A stretch of 64,000 nt of DNA from Sanghuangporus weigelae. Lineage: Eukaryota; Basidiomycota; Agaricomycetes; Hymenochaetales; Hymenochaetaceae. The position numbers and the translations under genes are program-made. The stretch is from contig CP137322.1 in the NCBI GenBank assembly GCA_033182465.1, forward strand, positions 1,860,001-1,924,000. Reading direction: 5' to 3'. The notes below the pieces were generated by a model. That model ran no database searches and had not been told where the DNA came from. It was given only the letters and a program-made list of their open reading frames with translations. Position 1 is the first letter of the stretch, and each line of letters starts with the position of its first letter. Positions 51,226 through 64,000 of the stretch are shown one piece after another.

Positions 51226-51595
51226 AGTAAGTCCTTGGGACGCCGATCACTTATTGCCTCTTTCAGACTCCTTGTTAGATCACCCATCATATTAATATTA
51301 TGCCAATCTTTCGACCGACGACCGACACATGCACACTGTTTAAACAGAACGGATAAGGGCGGCTAACGTCGAACTTGAAATTCTCCGAGTCGTTTCATCC
51401 TGCCAATCATGAAAATAGGATTTGGCAATCAACCGGCATTACTTGACCCATGACCTTTCTTTCGGCCTTAGCGATGCTTCTTTATCCTGTATTGATGAAG
51501 ATTTCGGGCCGACGGATAAAAATGACCACAGTCTCAGTATAATGTCGAAATATCCCAGCGGTTCTGTCTTTGACTAGGGCTTCCATCGTCTCAGC

Positions 51596-54500
51596 ATGTC
51601 TTCAGGCGTACAAATGTAAGCCTCTGTCGCCTCCGAACCTCCGACCTGACCTAATAACCTACCCAGTCATAACATCGTAAAGTCAGGAAGCAATGGAGTT
51701 CAGCTGAACAGAATATCGAGTCATCTGTGAGATCTACTTTGTATTCACACTAGCATGGCTGAATCGAGTGGTTTCATGTTTAGGACTCAGAATAAAGTAC
51801 GACGATGACGTGTCTGTCTAATAGCTATTTGATTCTGAACGGCATACAGACTTTCGGAGGCGCTCAAGCTATGCGTAAGTACCATAGCTCACAAGAGAAA
51901 TGGACTAATCATTTAATTCGTGTAGTTTATGCTGCCGGGCTATCCGAAGAAGATATGAATAAAGCGCAGGTCATCAGATTCGTATTGAGACGAACATTCA
52001 GATGTGCGCTAACGGGCCCTCGTTAGATCGGAATATGTCCAGTTTGGTGGGAAGGTAGGCAACTAATGGATTCGTAAATTTTGAAGATTTATCCGATTAT
52101 TTCAGGAAATCCATGCAATACGCATTTGGTATGCTCAACCCATACTTTCTTGTCATACCTGATATGTAAAACGTCGTAGCTCGATCTTGCCAGAGAAGTT
52201 AAGAAGGGCTGCGCAGATGAAGGACTTGTCGGTTTGACATTCAATACCATCGGAGTCAGGTGAGGATTGGGAACGATCTAATGTTTCCTGTGGCTTATTC
52301 GGGTACAGCGATGGCATAACGCAAGGGAACGAAGGTATGCTGGATACTATCCATTTAATGCGGAAGTTAATTATTTCATGTTAGGAATGCGCTATTCGTA
52401 AGCGTGCGAGAGTTTACTTCCTGAAAGGTGCCTGAAGCGACAGTTTCGCAGTCTTCCTAGTAGGGACCTCATTGCAGATTCAATAGAATCCGTACGTCGC
52501 ATAGAAGAGAAGAACAAGGATTATATTCTTCAATCTTCAAACTAAACGAAGGATATACTTTAGGTCATCATGGTGAGGGAAAGCAAAATGTAGCACTCCA
52601 GAATCAGCGTATACCAATCATCGTATGCTTTGCAGGCGCAGCACTACGATGGGAATATTTCGATACCAGGATGCGACAAGAACATGCCTGGGTGCTTCAT
52701 GGCTGCTGTACGCCACAACCGTCCCACTATCATAGTGTACGGAGGAACTATCCAAGCAGGCGTTAGGCATAAGGATTGCCCCGCGCTTGGTTTCAAACAG
52801 GGCGAGCCAGTGAACATATCTGATGCTTTCGAATCTTTCGGTCAGTTCTATAATGTATGATCGTGTTTTTCGAAATCATTCGTAATAATCCCTGATACAG
52901 GAGCTTATACGGTTGGTAAGATCTCCGATGAGGAGAGATTTGATGTCGTCCGTCATGCATGCCCCGGTGCTGGTGCGTGTGGCGGAATGTATACGTACGT
53001 ATCGGATTATTTTGTCTGAGATCAGATGCAGACGAGGAGTACTATTAGCGCCAATACGATGAGCACGGCCCTAGAGGTGCTCGGCTTGTCTCTTCCATAC
53101 TCTTCCGGGATACCTGCCGTCTATCCAGGTAAGCAGAAGTTCTTGATGACATACAGGTTTCCTTATGTTTTGACATTTCGTGTTCAGAGAAGGCACAAGA
53201 ATGTCGGAAGGCAGCGAAGTACATGAAGATTCTTCTGGAGAAGGATCTGAAACCGAGGTTCTTCGCCGACTAGATTAAGGAAACAGTAAAAGTCAAACTA
53301 ACAAATTTTTATATTTGCATCCAGAGATATTCTTACGCGAAACTCATTCTTGAACGCTATCGCAGTGATCAATGCCATAGGAGGATCCACGAATTCCGTA
53401 AGCCCCAGCCGTCCAACTACGCAAGCCTTATGTTCATAATATCAGGTCCTCCATTTCCTAGCGATGGCCCGCGCAGCAGACATTCCTCTGGCCATCGACG
53501 ATTTCCAAGCAATCGCGGATCGCACACCATACCTGGCTGACTTGAAGTAAGAGAAATCCTCGCAATTTATTTGCATACCATTATTGATCCCCTACTTAAC
53601 AGGCCATCTGGAAAATACTACATGGAAGACTTACACAAAGCAGGTGGCATCCCAGCAGTAATGAAGTACCTCCTTACGCATTCGGACCTGCTTGACGGAA
53701 GCCAGTTGACTGTCACCGGCAAGACTATAACGGAGAACCTCGCGGATGTTCCGGACTTGCAATTCGATACGCAGGATGTCGTGAGACCATTAGAGAATCC
53801 GATAAAGCGAACAGGACATCTTACGATCTTGAGGGGTAGTTTATGCCCAGGGACTGCAGTGGCGAAATTGACTGGAAAAGAGGGCCTTTATTTCGAGGTA
53901 ACGTCGTTCTTTCGGGTTACGATACGAGACTTACTGACCAGATATTTTTCTCTGTGGATCTTGTAGGGTATTGCGAAATGCTTTGATAAGTTAGCTCTGA
54001 TCAAGTCCACCTTTAGCTGACTGAATGCTGAGTTATGGTGCTATCAACAGTATAGATGATTTTTACCCTTCGCTTGCCGCGGGAGAAATCAAGCCTGGAA
54101 CCGTTGTCATTTTCAGATATCAGGGACCGAAGGGTGCACCAGGAATGCCAGAGGTAAAGTTTGTCACATCTGACCCTTGGATATCGATGCTAATATTCTT
54201 GATTGTAGATGCTAGGCAAGCCGTCGCTGAAGCTGCTTCGACTATACGCACTGAACGTGAATGTATGTTAGGTCCGACTGGAGCCATCATAGGTGCCGGA
54301 CTTGGTAAAACGACTTGTCTGATCACGGACGGAAGATTCAGCGGAGCCTCCCATGGATTCATCATAGGCAAGTTCTTCAATCGTCAATCTCCATTCTCTA
54401 AGTGAATCAAACCTTGTTATACCACAGGTCACGTCGTGCCAGAAGCCCAAGTCGGCGGACCCATCGCACTAGTGCGCGACGGGGACAAAATCGTTGTCGA

Positions 54501-54727
54501 CGCCAAGACGCGCACGATCGACTGGTTGGTGGACGAGGAGACAAAGGCACAGCGCGAGAAGGAGTGGGAGGCCGTTGAGCACCCGCTGAAGGTCAAGCGC
54601 GGTGTGTTGCTGCGCTATGCTCGAGATGTCCAGGTGAGTCGTTGCCTTGGTTTCCATTGTTTGCCTTGTCTGACGAAAGGTGATTGCTTTACTTCAGCCT
54701 GCGAGTGTTGGCGCATATTGTGATTGA
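51596..54727 (+). CDS. ILV3: Dihydroxy-acid dehydratase
   Basis: About 20 short exons from ATG 51596 (MSSGVQI) to TGA 54727. Recognised in order: [153 protein letters not shown]. The Cys ligands of the iron-sulfur cluster ([13 protein letters not shown]) are present. The enzyme makes 2-keto acids in valine, leucine and isoleucine synthesis, normally in mitochondria; no targeting peptide is obvious here. A 9-nt exon (52564-52572), a 7-nt exon (54209-54215) and two GC-AG introns (from 54216, and after FIIG near 54367) are needed to keep the frame. Confidence 0.9.
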
Positions 54728-54977
54728 AGAACCTGGATGGAGAAACAGACGATAGTAATGTGAAAATGCCCTGGTATTCTCATATTCCTTCGTAACAAAC
54801 CCTGTGAAAGCCGGGTATGCGTTACCGTTACAACATCAAGTCCCTGTAGCCACCAATGTAAATCAAGATACAACATTGCGGATGAAATAATTATGAAATC
54901 GTCTGAGTAAGAGCAATGCATTTAGGCCTTTTTCTGCAGTAATCAGTGAACGGAAAGTACAGACGCACCAAAATATA

Positions 54978-56053
54978 TCACCGAAGGCGTGAACTTGAAG
55001 GCGGATACTTGTGTGGTTTTGGTATAGTGTTGTGCTGCACAAGTGAAACATCGTCATCGTTTGTGGCGAAGTCTGCGTCCTGGACATCGCTCCTTCTTGG
55101 TACAGGTGCTGCCAAATCCTCTTTTGGGGGAGGAGGTGGCGGGAGCGTAGGTTGGATCCTCTGCACGTTCTGCTGCGAGTCCGACGCGGAGATAATTGTT
55201 GATAGGTTGTAGAAAGGATGGGGCCGGAGTTCCAGAGTTTCCTCCTCTTCCTCAGCGACCTTTGGGATGTTGCTCTGGAATGACTGACTGCGCCAGCTCC
55301 CGCTGATTGAGTGTCTTCTATGATCAGGAGCAGTTCGAGTTCTCCTAGGAGACGGTGGGCGTTCGCTCGCTCTTTCCTTCCCCTTCCCATTCGCACCATC
55401 ATCGTTCGAACCCGAAACCGAGCCCGAGCCGTTGGTCAACGTTGGTTCCGAACTAAACTCCACGTTCCCGCTCGAGCTGGGTCGTCGTCCCGGCCTCCTT
55501 TTGCCCTTGCCCTTGCCCTTCCACCATTTGCTGTGTTTCTCCAACACAACCCTCTCCCCAGGGTAGTGACTGCCCTCCAAGACAGCAGGATCTGGAGGGA
55601 CGATGTACTCCTTCCTCCGCCGTTCCTCCTGCTCTTTCGCACTTTTGATACTCGCTGCACCAACTCCGAGTTTCTTGTACCGCTTTCTGCGCTTGTAGTG
55701 CTTGACGACGAGATGCACGAGAGCGACGAGCCAGGCGATGGCGATGCAAGTGCCTGAGACGGTCCCTGCTATGATGGGTGTAAGCGCCCTTTGTCTGAGA
55801 CAGAACAGCAGTCAGTGTGAAGGTAGACTAAAGCAGGAGTCGAAAAAAGCGCACCCATTTGGAAGAGCAGAGGCCCTTACAGAGGCGTCCACGCGCGGTT
55901 CGAGTGTGCGCGAAGCGTCAAACGAGAAGCCGACCGACGGGCTTCTGTCTGTCAGTAGGATGTCTGTGTCTGTATATGCGATCAGTTCTCACCGTCCTAG
56001 CCGATCACCAGACGGCAGAACTGATACGCACCTGATCGCCAAACAGCGGGCAT
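54978..56053 (-). CDS. Single-pass membrane protein, 315 aa, unknown
   Basis: Exons 56032-56053, 55855-55963 and 54978-55794 give 948 nt in phase. A short N-terminal part (DILLTDRSPSVGFSFDASRT) is followed by one transmembrane helix (LTPIIAGTVSGTCIAIAWLV), a very basic juxtamembrane stretch (KHYKRRKRYKK) and a long, disordered Ser/Pro/charged tail with a run of seven Pro (PTLPPPPPPK). The layout fits fungal type III membrane proteins with a cytosolic tail. No family is recognised. The first exon is tentative; the rest is firm. Confidence 0.5.
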
Positions 56054-56375
56054 AGAATAGGGCAGGGCGTCGACGACGCTCTCGAATGGTATACAAGGGG
56101 GGTACGAAGCCAAGAAATAAAAATGTGAAATGAAATGCACGGGCTTGAGTGGAGTGGCCCGATGACGTTGGTTGGCTGAGTCCACAGTCCATTCATTCAT
56201 AACAGGCCGCTATCCGACCACTCGCACTTCATCGCCATCGCTCACTTTGCTCTCCGTGAGCCGGACGCGGAGCAAAATGGCTTACATCAATGCAAACTCG
56301 TCAAATAACAATAATACTACACAAGCATGCAAAACGGCAACAACAAAGTAACTACGACGTCAAGACTACATTGAA

Positions 56376-59300
56376 TTACTCGGACATATCCTCGTCGCTA
56401 TCCATGTCCTCGTCACTATCTTCTCCCTCCGCGACGTCAAGAGGGTCAAGGTTAATATCATGGTCCGCACCCATGTACGAATCACAGATGACGTAAAGCT
56501 TAAGCTGGTGCTTGCCCTTCGGAAGCGTAAACTCAAGCTTCACATTAAGACTCTTCTTGATCGTGACCCGCTTAATAGAAAGCAGTTGCCTCGTGCTCGG
56601 CTCGCCCACGACTAGCCACCAATTCGCCATCTTGCGGAAAGGATAGAACGGCGCGACCACGCGCTGGTCATCCTCGTCATCTTCATCGGCGTCTCTTGAG
56701 AGAGCCACTTGAAGCACGATTGGAGCGCCGGCCGTGTAATCGCCCTTGACGAGCTCGGAGTCGACTTCTAATGTCGGGTACGAGTTGACAAATGCAGCTA
56801 CATCACGCCTGCGAAGCAAAATTAGCATTAGGTTAGCCCCAAGTTCAAGAAGATACTTACATCTTGCGGTTATCCATCTGTAAGAGTTGGTTTCGTTTAT
56901 CATCCTCCAGATCCATAATGTCGTATACCGACTCAACACCTGACTCCTGGCATCGCTTGATGACCTGAGAATCTCGGTGAGCAAAACATATATGACAAGC
57001 TTCACAGCGGATACCTACCTCTGGTTCGAAGTGCGGAATTTGTTTCAGCGGAGAATCGGTCTCCCACATAGCCTGCACAACCATCTGTGACAAGTCCATC
57101 GCACCAAGTGCACTCAACCACGCATTCGATGACATTACATCTACGCAAGCCGACAGCAGGTTCAGCACCTTCTCGAGCACAAGAACTTGGTCTGATGCAA
57201 GATCAGGAGGAAGGTGCAGACGCGAGAAGTGCGCCTGTAGGAGGAGGAAGGTTTTGAAGTGCGGCGCTTCGAAGTCCGGTCTGTCAAGTTTGACGGGCAC
57301 GCGATCGTAGATACGTCGGAGGAGCACGTCTTCGTGTCGACGGATCGGAATAGATTCGAACTCTGCGGATGAGGAAACGACTTCGAGGAGACCTTTGAGT
57401 TTTGTTCTCTCTTTAAGAGAAAGGGTGTAGACCTCGACAGTGACATCTACAGAGACATTCAGAATAATGTCATAGCAATCTTCACGAAACACTTACAGGA
57501 AATGTTGTAATACGCCGCAATCATACCGAGGTTCAATGCCGATACATCCATTTCATCCTCTATAAATTGAATCAGTAACACCGTCAGGCAATCCAGACGA
57601 TGACACGCACCAATTGAAATACATTTCGAGTTGACCAAGTTATTCAATGTGCTTTCGACAAGTTCAGAAAGGTGGTCCGATAAATGCTGATGGCTGACAG
57701 CGCTCAAGTTGTAATAGTTCGGATTTTGCGTCATGCGCCTGTAGAAGAACGTCCAAGTGAGAATATCCTACAGAAAACACCCACCAGTCGGTAAGAGTAC
57801 GGAAAAAAGGGTTAAAACATACCATTGCATCCTGCTTGTTCTCAATTGTCTTGACAGCAATCTCCGCCAGGAAGTAGTCATGTAACATGTGCGTCGGCAG
57901 ATGAGATTCAATAGGCAATCCCTCGCTTAAGAACTTCTTGTAGAAGTCCTTTCTCGTCTGCTGGCACATCAAGATGCATCGACTGCGGTCGTCCTCAAGT
58001 GGTCTGCACGCCTTGCCCATCATCTGCAATATATCCGTCACCGGATAATCGACGTAACGATGTTCCTTGCCCTCGAAATACTGTACACCCATAATGATCA
58101 CCATGTAGCTAGAAAGCGGGATGCTCCACGCGATGTCTCTAGATGCGACGACGACTTGAATTGCACCTGCTTGGAACAAACGCTCTACAATGCGTTTGTC
58201 CTGCTTATTCAGTGCCTCGTGATAGATACCGACACCATGCCTCAGGTTCTCAGCCAGTGACTGATCCGTGACATGGTCAAGATGAGGCTGAAGGTCCGCC
58301 TCCTCGATATTCAGGAATCGATCTTCGCTACGATCGGCCAAGGCATGGAGGAGAATGTCGCTCGCAGTCATTGCACATTGCTTGCGAGAGGGAACGAAGA
58401 TAATAACAGGCTTGACGGGCGAATACTCGGAGATTGCAAGGTAGGACGGTTTAGACATCGCAATCATCAACGAGGGGAAATGTGGGATGGAGAAGCTCTG
58501 GAGGTGGATGTCCATATCTAGTGGACGAGCGCTAGGAGGGAAGTTGAAGATGGCATGACTCGGCACACCCATCCATTCACCCAAATCTCGAGCGTTTGCA
58601 AGGGAGACACTGCAAGCCACGATCCTAGTTTTCTTTTCTGTCTGTGCAGAAACATACCTCGTTCGCGAGATAATGATTTCATACACAGGGCCAATCTCGC
58701 CACCGACAAGCTGAACTTCATCAGCGATGAGCAGACCGATGTTTTGCACATTCTTGCGCTGCTTCCATCGTCGAGAGAGCACATCCCATTGGACCGGTGT
58801 GCAGACAATAACGTCACCTTTTTCAAGCAGACGTAAATCTGCTGCCGTCTCGCCCGTTAAGCTGACGATCTCCTTTCCTCCCTGGAGATTACCGAATTTC
58901 GCACGCCACTCTGCGGCCCGCTGGTCAACCAAGTCCTGGAAGGGCTCGATGCAAACAGCGCGAGGCGGATCACCCTTCGACCATAATCGTAAGAGTGCAA
59001 ACTCTGCGCAGATCGTCTTGCCGCTACCAGTAGGTGCACCGATGAAGACATTATCATCAGTGGTGTACAAAGCCTGGAAGACCTGGGTCTGGATTTTGTT
59101 GAAGGTCTTAATTGTCGACGAATAAATGCTCTCAAACTCTTTATTGTGCAGAGCCGAGAGAGGTAGAGGCTGCAAGTCTAGAAGAGCAGTTGGAGGAGGG
59201 AACTTCGCAGGAAGGATCAGATGCTTGAAGGAAATAGGTAGGCGCGTTTCTGCATGTAACCATCGCTCCGAAATTACCGATATGTAGTAGTTGGGCGGCA

Positions 59301-62300
59301 CCGGCTCGAACATCGGAACTGTGATGGTGACGTTGTGCTCATCTTCCGCGTAACGCTGTCTCAAGACGAACGTATCATGGAAAAGGATGATTTCCCCGTC
59401 GACGTCTTCAACCATGATTACGAACTGCTCGGCCGCTCCATGAATCTTCTCGTCCCAACGGAAGTCTGGCGTGATAGACAGATCGATCCGCAAGAGTGAC
59501 CTCGTAATCGGCTGAACTTGTGCCTGCAAATGTACTTTAGGGAAGCTATGCACGAGACGATGCACGAGCTTTCCGGCGTTCGGAATACCGATCAGTTCAC
59601 CTATTTCAGGCGGAGTAAGGTCGAAGTAGCGGTACCAAGGGAATTGCTTCCCTTCAGCTTTGCGAATGACCTCTGCAGGGACACCTTTGAACTGGCGTAA
59701 TGGCGTCATGGAGCCCCACATACGCTTCTCCACCATTTTACATACATCCAGAGCGGCACGAGTCGGTATGGCCCATCCACGTTTGAGACAAATCTCGTAT
59801 ATGGCACGGAGGATACGGCCGGCGGATTGCTGCACGAAAACCATGTCTGCAACGAGCGCAAATCCTTCCAACTTGAGCTGAGAAATGTATGCTTGTAACA
59901 AAACGTTGATCTTCGCAGCAGGTTCATCAACGCTTTCCTTCACCGGAATCGGTACTCTCTCGAGAAGTTTGCTCAGCTCCAACTTCTCGTCTTGTCGGAC
60001 TGGAATAAGCTTAAACTCGTTCGATAACGCGAAGACCCTGAAAAGTTCGAGGGTGGACATGGTAGGACGGAGATGCTGGTTGTATGTCGCCATTGAGTTA
60101 TACGTGACGTAGTAATGAGAGGCAATTCTTCCGAGCTCTGTTGACGTGAATTTGCCAGATTGACGTTCGTACTTGATGAGATTACACTTCTCGAGCAACG
60201 CCGCCGCGGAGTGTGCAATGTCTGCACGCTTTTGAATCAGCATAGGGTCATCATCGAGATAATCCGGCCCGACGCTATATAAGCTTGGCGACTTGAGCAT
60301 ACGAACATATCTGATTAAAATTCTGTCAGCGAGAAGTGGAATCAGTTCAAGGCGAGAAGACTTACAGATAGGTATATCCCAGCCACTGAACAGCTTCGTC
60401 ACGATTGCGAATGGTACCCAGGACAATCTCAGCATTGAGGTTATCGGCCAATTTCGATACGAATTGTGACTCGATAGGCAGTTGCTGATTCAACAGGCTG
60501 AGATAGTATTGAAGTTCCGAATGATTCGTGATGATAATGCCTTCACCAAAGGTGTCATATTGCGGTCGACCTGCACGACCAAGCATCTGCAACACGTCTT
60601 GTGAAGACAGCTCAACCCAACGACCCTTCTCCGGATTGTAGATTTGCGTTCCTTTGATAATGACCGTGTGGGCTGGTAAGTTGACACCCCATGCGAGAGT
60701 AGCCGTGCAAACCAGAACTTGAACCGAGCCATCGTCGAAAAGATCCTCGACAAGTGCACGATCTTCGCGAGACATACCAGCGTGATGGATAGCAAAGCCG
60801 AACGGCAGCAAGTCGCGCAGATTCGAATCCTTGACGTTTTGCGATTCCTGCTCAAGAATTTCTCTTGTTGCCGCCTCGGCTCGAACAAACTGGGTGATTG
60901 TCTCCTTCTCAATTGCCATATCCCGAATGAATTTCGCAGTCTTGGCAGTTTCCTTCCGCGAGTGCACGAACACAAGGGTTTGGTTCTTGCCAGCCTGTTC
61001 GAGAAGTTTCTCATAGAGTACATCGTTCATAACCTGGTATCGCTTGATGGCCTTCTTTTCGGTAACACCGATGAATTGCTGTTGCAGACCGCAAGGGCGA
61101 TAAGAAGCATCAAAGTAGAACAATCCCTTCTTCTCGTCGACGCGCAGGAACGTTGCAACGTCTTGATAATTCGGTAGGGTCGCCGAGAGACCGACAAGGC
61201 GTACGTAGTCATTTGTTTGTTCCATTCGACGGATCGTCCTCGCAATGATACTCTCTAGGACTGGTCCACGTTCATCATGCAGCAAATGAATCTCGTCAAT
61301 GATCATTAGTCGCACAAGATTTGTGTAGCTCAAATCGGTGTTCTTGCGGGTGATGACATCCCACTTTTCCGGCGTCGTGACAATGATCTGGGTCTCAGCA
61401 ATTTGTTGCTTCGTAAGTTGGTGGTCACCAGTCAATTCGCTGACCTTCACGCCGTATGGTTCGAGGCGCTTGCTGAAGTTGCCAACCATTTCCTGAACCA
61501 GAGCTTTCATGGGAGCAACGTAGACGATCTTGAAAGAGTCGAGGTCAAATTCACCCGTTTGCTCATCACGAACTTTTGCGAGTTCATTGAGGAAAGTAAG
61601 CATTGCAACGTTAGTCTAGAAATGAGTCGAGTCAGAAAAGACCGACATTTCAGTCGCGAGTTTGAATACCTTTCCGGCACCCGTAGGTGCGCAAAGAAGT
61701 ATAGGATCATCCTGACCGAAAGCGACGGGATAAAGCTTGCTTTGCACCCGGTTAAGATGCTTGATACCAGAGAAAGCTGCCTGAGCCCAGTGCGGCAGGT
61801 CGCTGATTGGTACGAGCTCAGACGCATCCGCATCCCTTTTCTTCGGAGCCGGAACGTGAATTTCCTCGTAGCCTTTCTTCGAACGCTTGAAAGAACCCTC
61901 GGGAAGCTTGCACTTCTTATTCGACATCAAATGACCACCCTGGCTGAATGCCATACCCTCTAGATCGAGCATCTGTCTGGGCTGTGCTGTCGAGCCAGGC
62001 GCAAGAGTACCTGTCTTCGGCACAGTTTGTTGGGCTTTGGGCTTTTCATCGACATCCATCGCATCGCTAGTCGCCTTCGCCTTCCTATCCCCGGCCAGCT
62101 CACGTAGGATCCAGCCAACACCCTTTTCACGCATCGCCACCTCAACATTGACTCGTTCATCCGCGTCGCTACGTGCAAGCTTGGTACACCACACAACGAC
62201 ATCGCGATTCTTCAAAAGCTTTGTGATGAGACCAAAACTTTGGTAATCAAAAAGCTCTATGAGCTGATTTTCGCAGTCGCGAAGAGAAGACTCAGAGCCA

Positions 62301-63247
62301 AGAATGGACAGCACGGCGGTCGCTTTCTCGGTTGCTGTCACCGGATCTGGGTACACTTCACTGATCTGTCGTTGTACCCAGAAACCGTCAATTTCGTGAG
62401 GTGCAACAATATCCTGGTCCTGCTTTTGCTTTTTCGTCCGTTCGCCGGTCGTGTCTGTGCCGAAAACGAGCTCTTCCTCCTCGTCTTCATCAAGTCCCTC
62501 AGGTACTCCAATCTGGTCCCTTTCCTCATCATCTTCATCTGACTCATCTCGGACCTCAAAGCCTTCGTCCTCCTCCTCTTCTTGCTCTTCCTCGTCAAAT
62601 ACGACAGCAACACCTAGCTCGTCATCGATTTCTGCATCCTTCCGCTCCATGTCAGGATCCGCTTGTTCATCATCCTCCACACCGTAATCAGTAATCTTCT
62701 TCGACAGATTAACGAGTTGCGAAAACGTCTCGTTCGGCAACGACCCCAAAATTTCTTCAATCTCCTTCTTCTTGTCGAAGTCTTTCATTGAGTCGTTCTT
62801 GAGAGTTTCAAGGACAGTATCCGCTGCACTACGGACGATATCGTTCGCTTGGTCGCCGAGTGCCTGATGCACCGTGGCCAAAATGAGCTCGTAAACTTCC
62901 CTCGTCTCAGCTGTCCTAGGCCGATATGTAAGACCCTCTACGTCCTGCGTAGCTTCTATGATATCTGTGTATCTGAAGCCCGAAACATCAGTCGTTTTTC
63001 GCTTCGCAGGGCGTTCTGTGGCTTCTTGGCGATCCGTGACCTTCTTTTTCTTCTTGTCCAAGTCCTTTGGCGTAGAACGCTGCACTCGTGAACCCATTTC
63101 CTTCGGGTTAATTCGACCCACAAGCGTCTCGGGAGTGCCATCTGGTTCGTTGTCTCGTCGAGGAAGACCTGACTTGTCGGCTGTAAGAACTAGAGACGAA
63201 ATTGCGCCATAATTGTATCCCGAGAGATCTGGTTTCCCCGGAGGCAT
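56376..63247 (-). CDS. BRR2: Pre-mRNA-splicing helicase BRR2 (U5 snRNP 200-kDa)
   Basis: About 2100 residues in seven or eight exons; introns include 61616-61669 and 60311-60365, with others near 57.8, 57.6, 57.5, 57.0 and 56.8 kb. The N-terminal region ([18 protein letters not shown]) is acidic and helical. Helicase cassette 1 has APTGAGK|T (split by an intron), [12 protein letters not shown] and [15 protein letters not shown]; a Sec63-type module follows. Cassette 2 has GAPTGSGKT but DEVQ in place of DExH and MGKACRP in place of GRAGRP, as expected for the inactive second cassette. A second Sec63 module and an acidic tail follow. It unwinds U4/U6 during spliceosome activation. The ATG at 63247 is chosen over an upstream in-frame one (63382) because the family starts near this point. 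Confidence 0.93.
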
Positions 63248-63944
63248 GTTTTGAGCGGTCGAGCTAGCAATGGGAGGATGAAGAAAGAAGGTAAATTGGC
63301 TAACAAGTGACTTGCGCGTGATGGAGTCACGGCGCCGAGGAGTGTCACGCGTGACGATGTCGGCGTGACTATCAGCCAACACGGCTGTTCTCTTCAGCTC
63401 GACTACTGTAGTCCAGTCCCTCTTCGCAGACCATTTGGCGGCAGATAATCATTACTGCAAATCTTTTCAATTTCGTTATCTGCATTCGCATTCATTGCGT
63501 GCCAATCCTGATGGACTCCAGGCTCGGAAAGTGCGCTCAAAACCTCTTTTCACTTCTTCAAGCTTCTCGAACAGACCCGTCGTTCAGTTCAATTGAAGAC
63601 TTCCTGTAGATCATTCTAAACTCCTCCTGAGGAAATTAAACTTCGTGTTGTATGTCCATCGCAGTCGTCGATGTGCATTCCAGCAGAGGAGCAACCGTCG
63701 TTGCTTCGTTCTTTGGATTGTACTATGATGGCTTGAACTTCTACTTCTCTAGCGAACGTCTTGCTCAATGCACACCGCTCTTTTGAGTCTTTTCAAGCAA
63801 TAATGCCTCTCTCCTCTCCAGCAACCGTAGAAATGGCATCGCACGATCAAAGAATCGAGGCATATTAAACCCAGAGTTACTGATGTCTCAAGACAAGATG
63901 AATTTATTGAAAGGTAAACGCTGAGGTTTTTTGGCCGACGAGAC
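63248..63944. other. Intergenic between BRR2 and the next gene
   Basis: About 0.7 kb. No gene is supported. An AATAAA-type signal on the - strand near 63900 fits the 3' end of a gene coming from the right. Confidence 0.45.
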
Positions 63945-64000
63945 CTATGGCGTTTCCTTCTCCAGATTCGTCTCCGCTCGGCCAAGCTCGCCCCCAGACC
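63945..64000 (-). CDS. Possible C-terminal end of a gene running in from the right
   Basis: One - strand frame reads SGGELGRAETNLEKETP followed by TAG (63945-63947), with an AATAAA-like signal about 45 bp beyond. Another frame stays open to 63749. Too short to identify. Confidence 0.25.
   Translation of the reverse strand, partial: SGGELGRAETNLEKETP

Noticed and set aside
54154-54271. Apparent frameshift or 37-residue insertion in ILV3
   Set aside because: A 55-nt intron, a 7-nt exon and a 56-nt GC-AG intron give the expected [13 protein letters not shown] join.
62338-62694. Ser-, Glu- or Arg-rich ORFs in other frames over BRR2
   Set aside because: Alternative frames of the acidic GAG/GAT-rich N-terminal region of BRR2.

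Overview
The window is a piece of a basidiomycete (probably Agaricomycete) chromosome. Genes are cut by many introns of about 50 bp. Plavaka- and KDZ-type transposase genes sit beside a chromodomain Ty3/gypsy element. The conserved single-copy genes (DCC1, ILV3, BRR2) are fungal. Nothing looks bacterial.

Layout. 0-5 kb: the C-terminal end of a Plavaka-type transposase-like gene, then an intact DCC1 homologue (+) and a DUF262 gene (-). 5.0-48.6 kb: a large accessory block rich in mobile elements. It holds repeat debris (5.2-7.2 kb), a three-finger C2H2 mini-gene (7.3 kb), a SKP1 gene fragment (8.6 kb), a Ser-rich gene with internal repeats (9.8-10.9 kb), a KDZ transposase gene (11.2-14.9 kb), a young 12.2-kb chromovirus on the - strand with 1512-bp LTRs (15.1-27.35 kb), and a 2.8-kb nested inverted-repeat element (27.7-30.5 kb). 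After these comes a non-transposon gene group: two inverted paralogues of an unrecognised large gene, called omega-1 and omega-2 here, small coiled-coil genes, a two-OB-fold RPA70-like gene, an F-box-like gene, a 1.5-kb solo LTR inside an omega-2 intron, and a DUF3435-like tyrosine recombinase gene. 48.6-64 kb: conserved chromosome with a FAD monooxygenase (-), ILV3 (+), a single-pass membrane protein (-), BRR2 (-) and the tail of one more gene.

The accessory block is bracketed by degenerate direct copies of the DUF262/FAD-monooxygenase junction. At the left edge the DUF262 5' flank abuts a relic of the monooxygenase gene. At the right edge a copy of the same 5' flank lies next to the intact monooxygenase. 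This suggests that one large insertion or duplication event separated two former neighbours.

Most interesting points: (i) the omega-1/omega-2 family with its coiled-coil, RPA70-like and tyrosine-recombinase neighbours; (ii) two different ~1.5-kb LTRs that each carry a long sense ORF in the U3-like part; (iii) a chromovirus with a sequence-predicted self-priming site, a GGGAAAA -1 frameshift heptamer, additional ORFs before gag and after pol, and a spliced antisense mini-gene; (iv) an inverted-repeat element whose removal, with one 4-bp target-site copy, restores an open exon. Exon structures were derived by hand from splice signals, reading frame and remembered family sequences; no database search was run.
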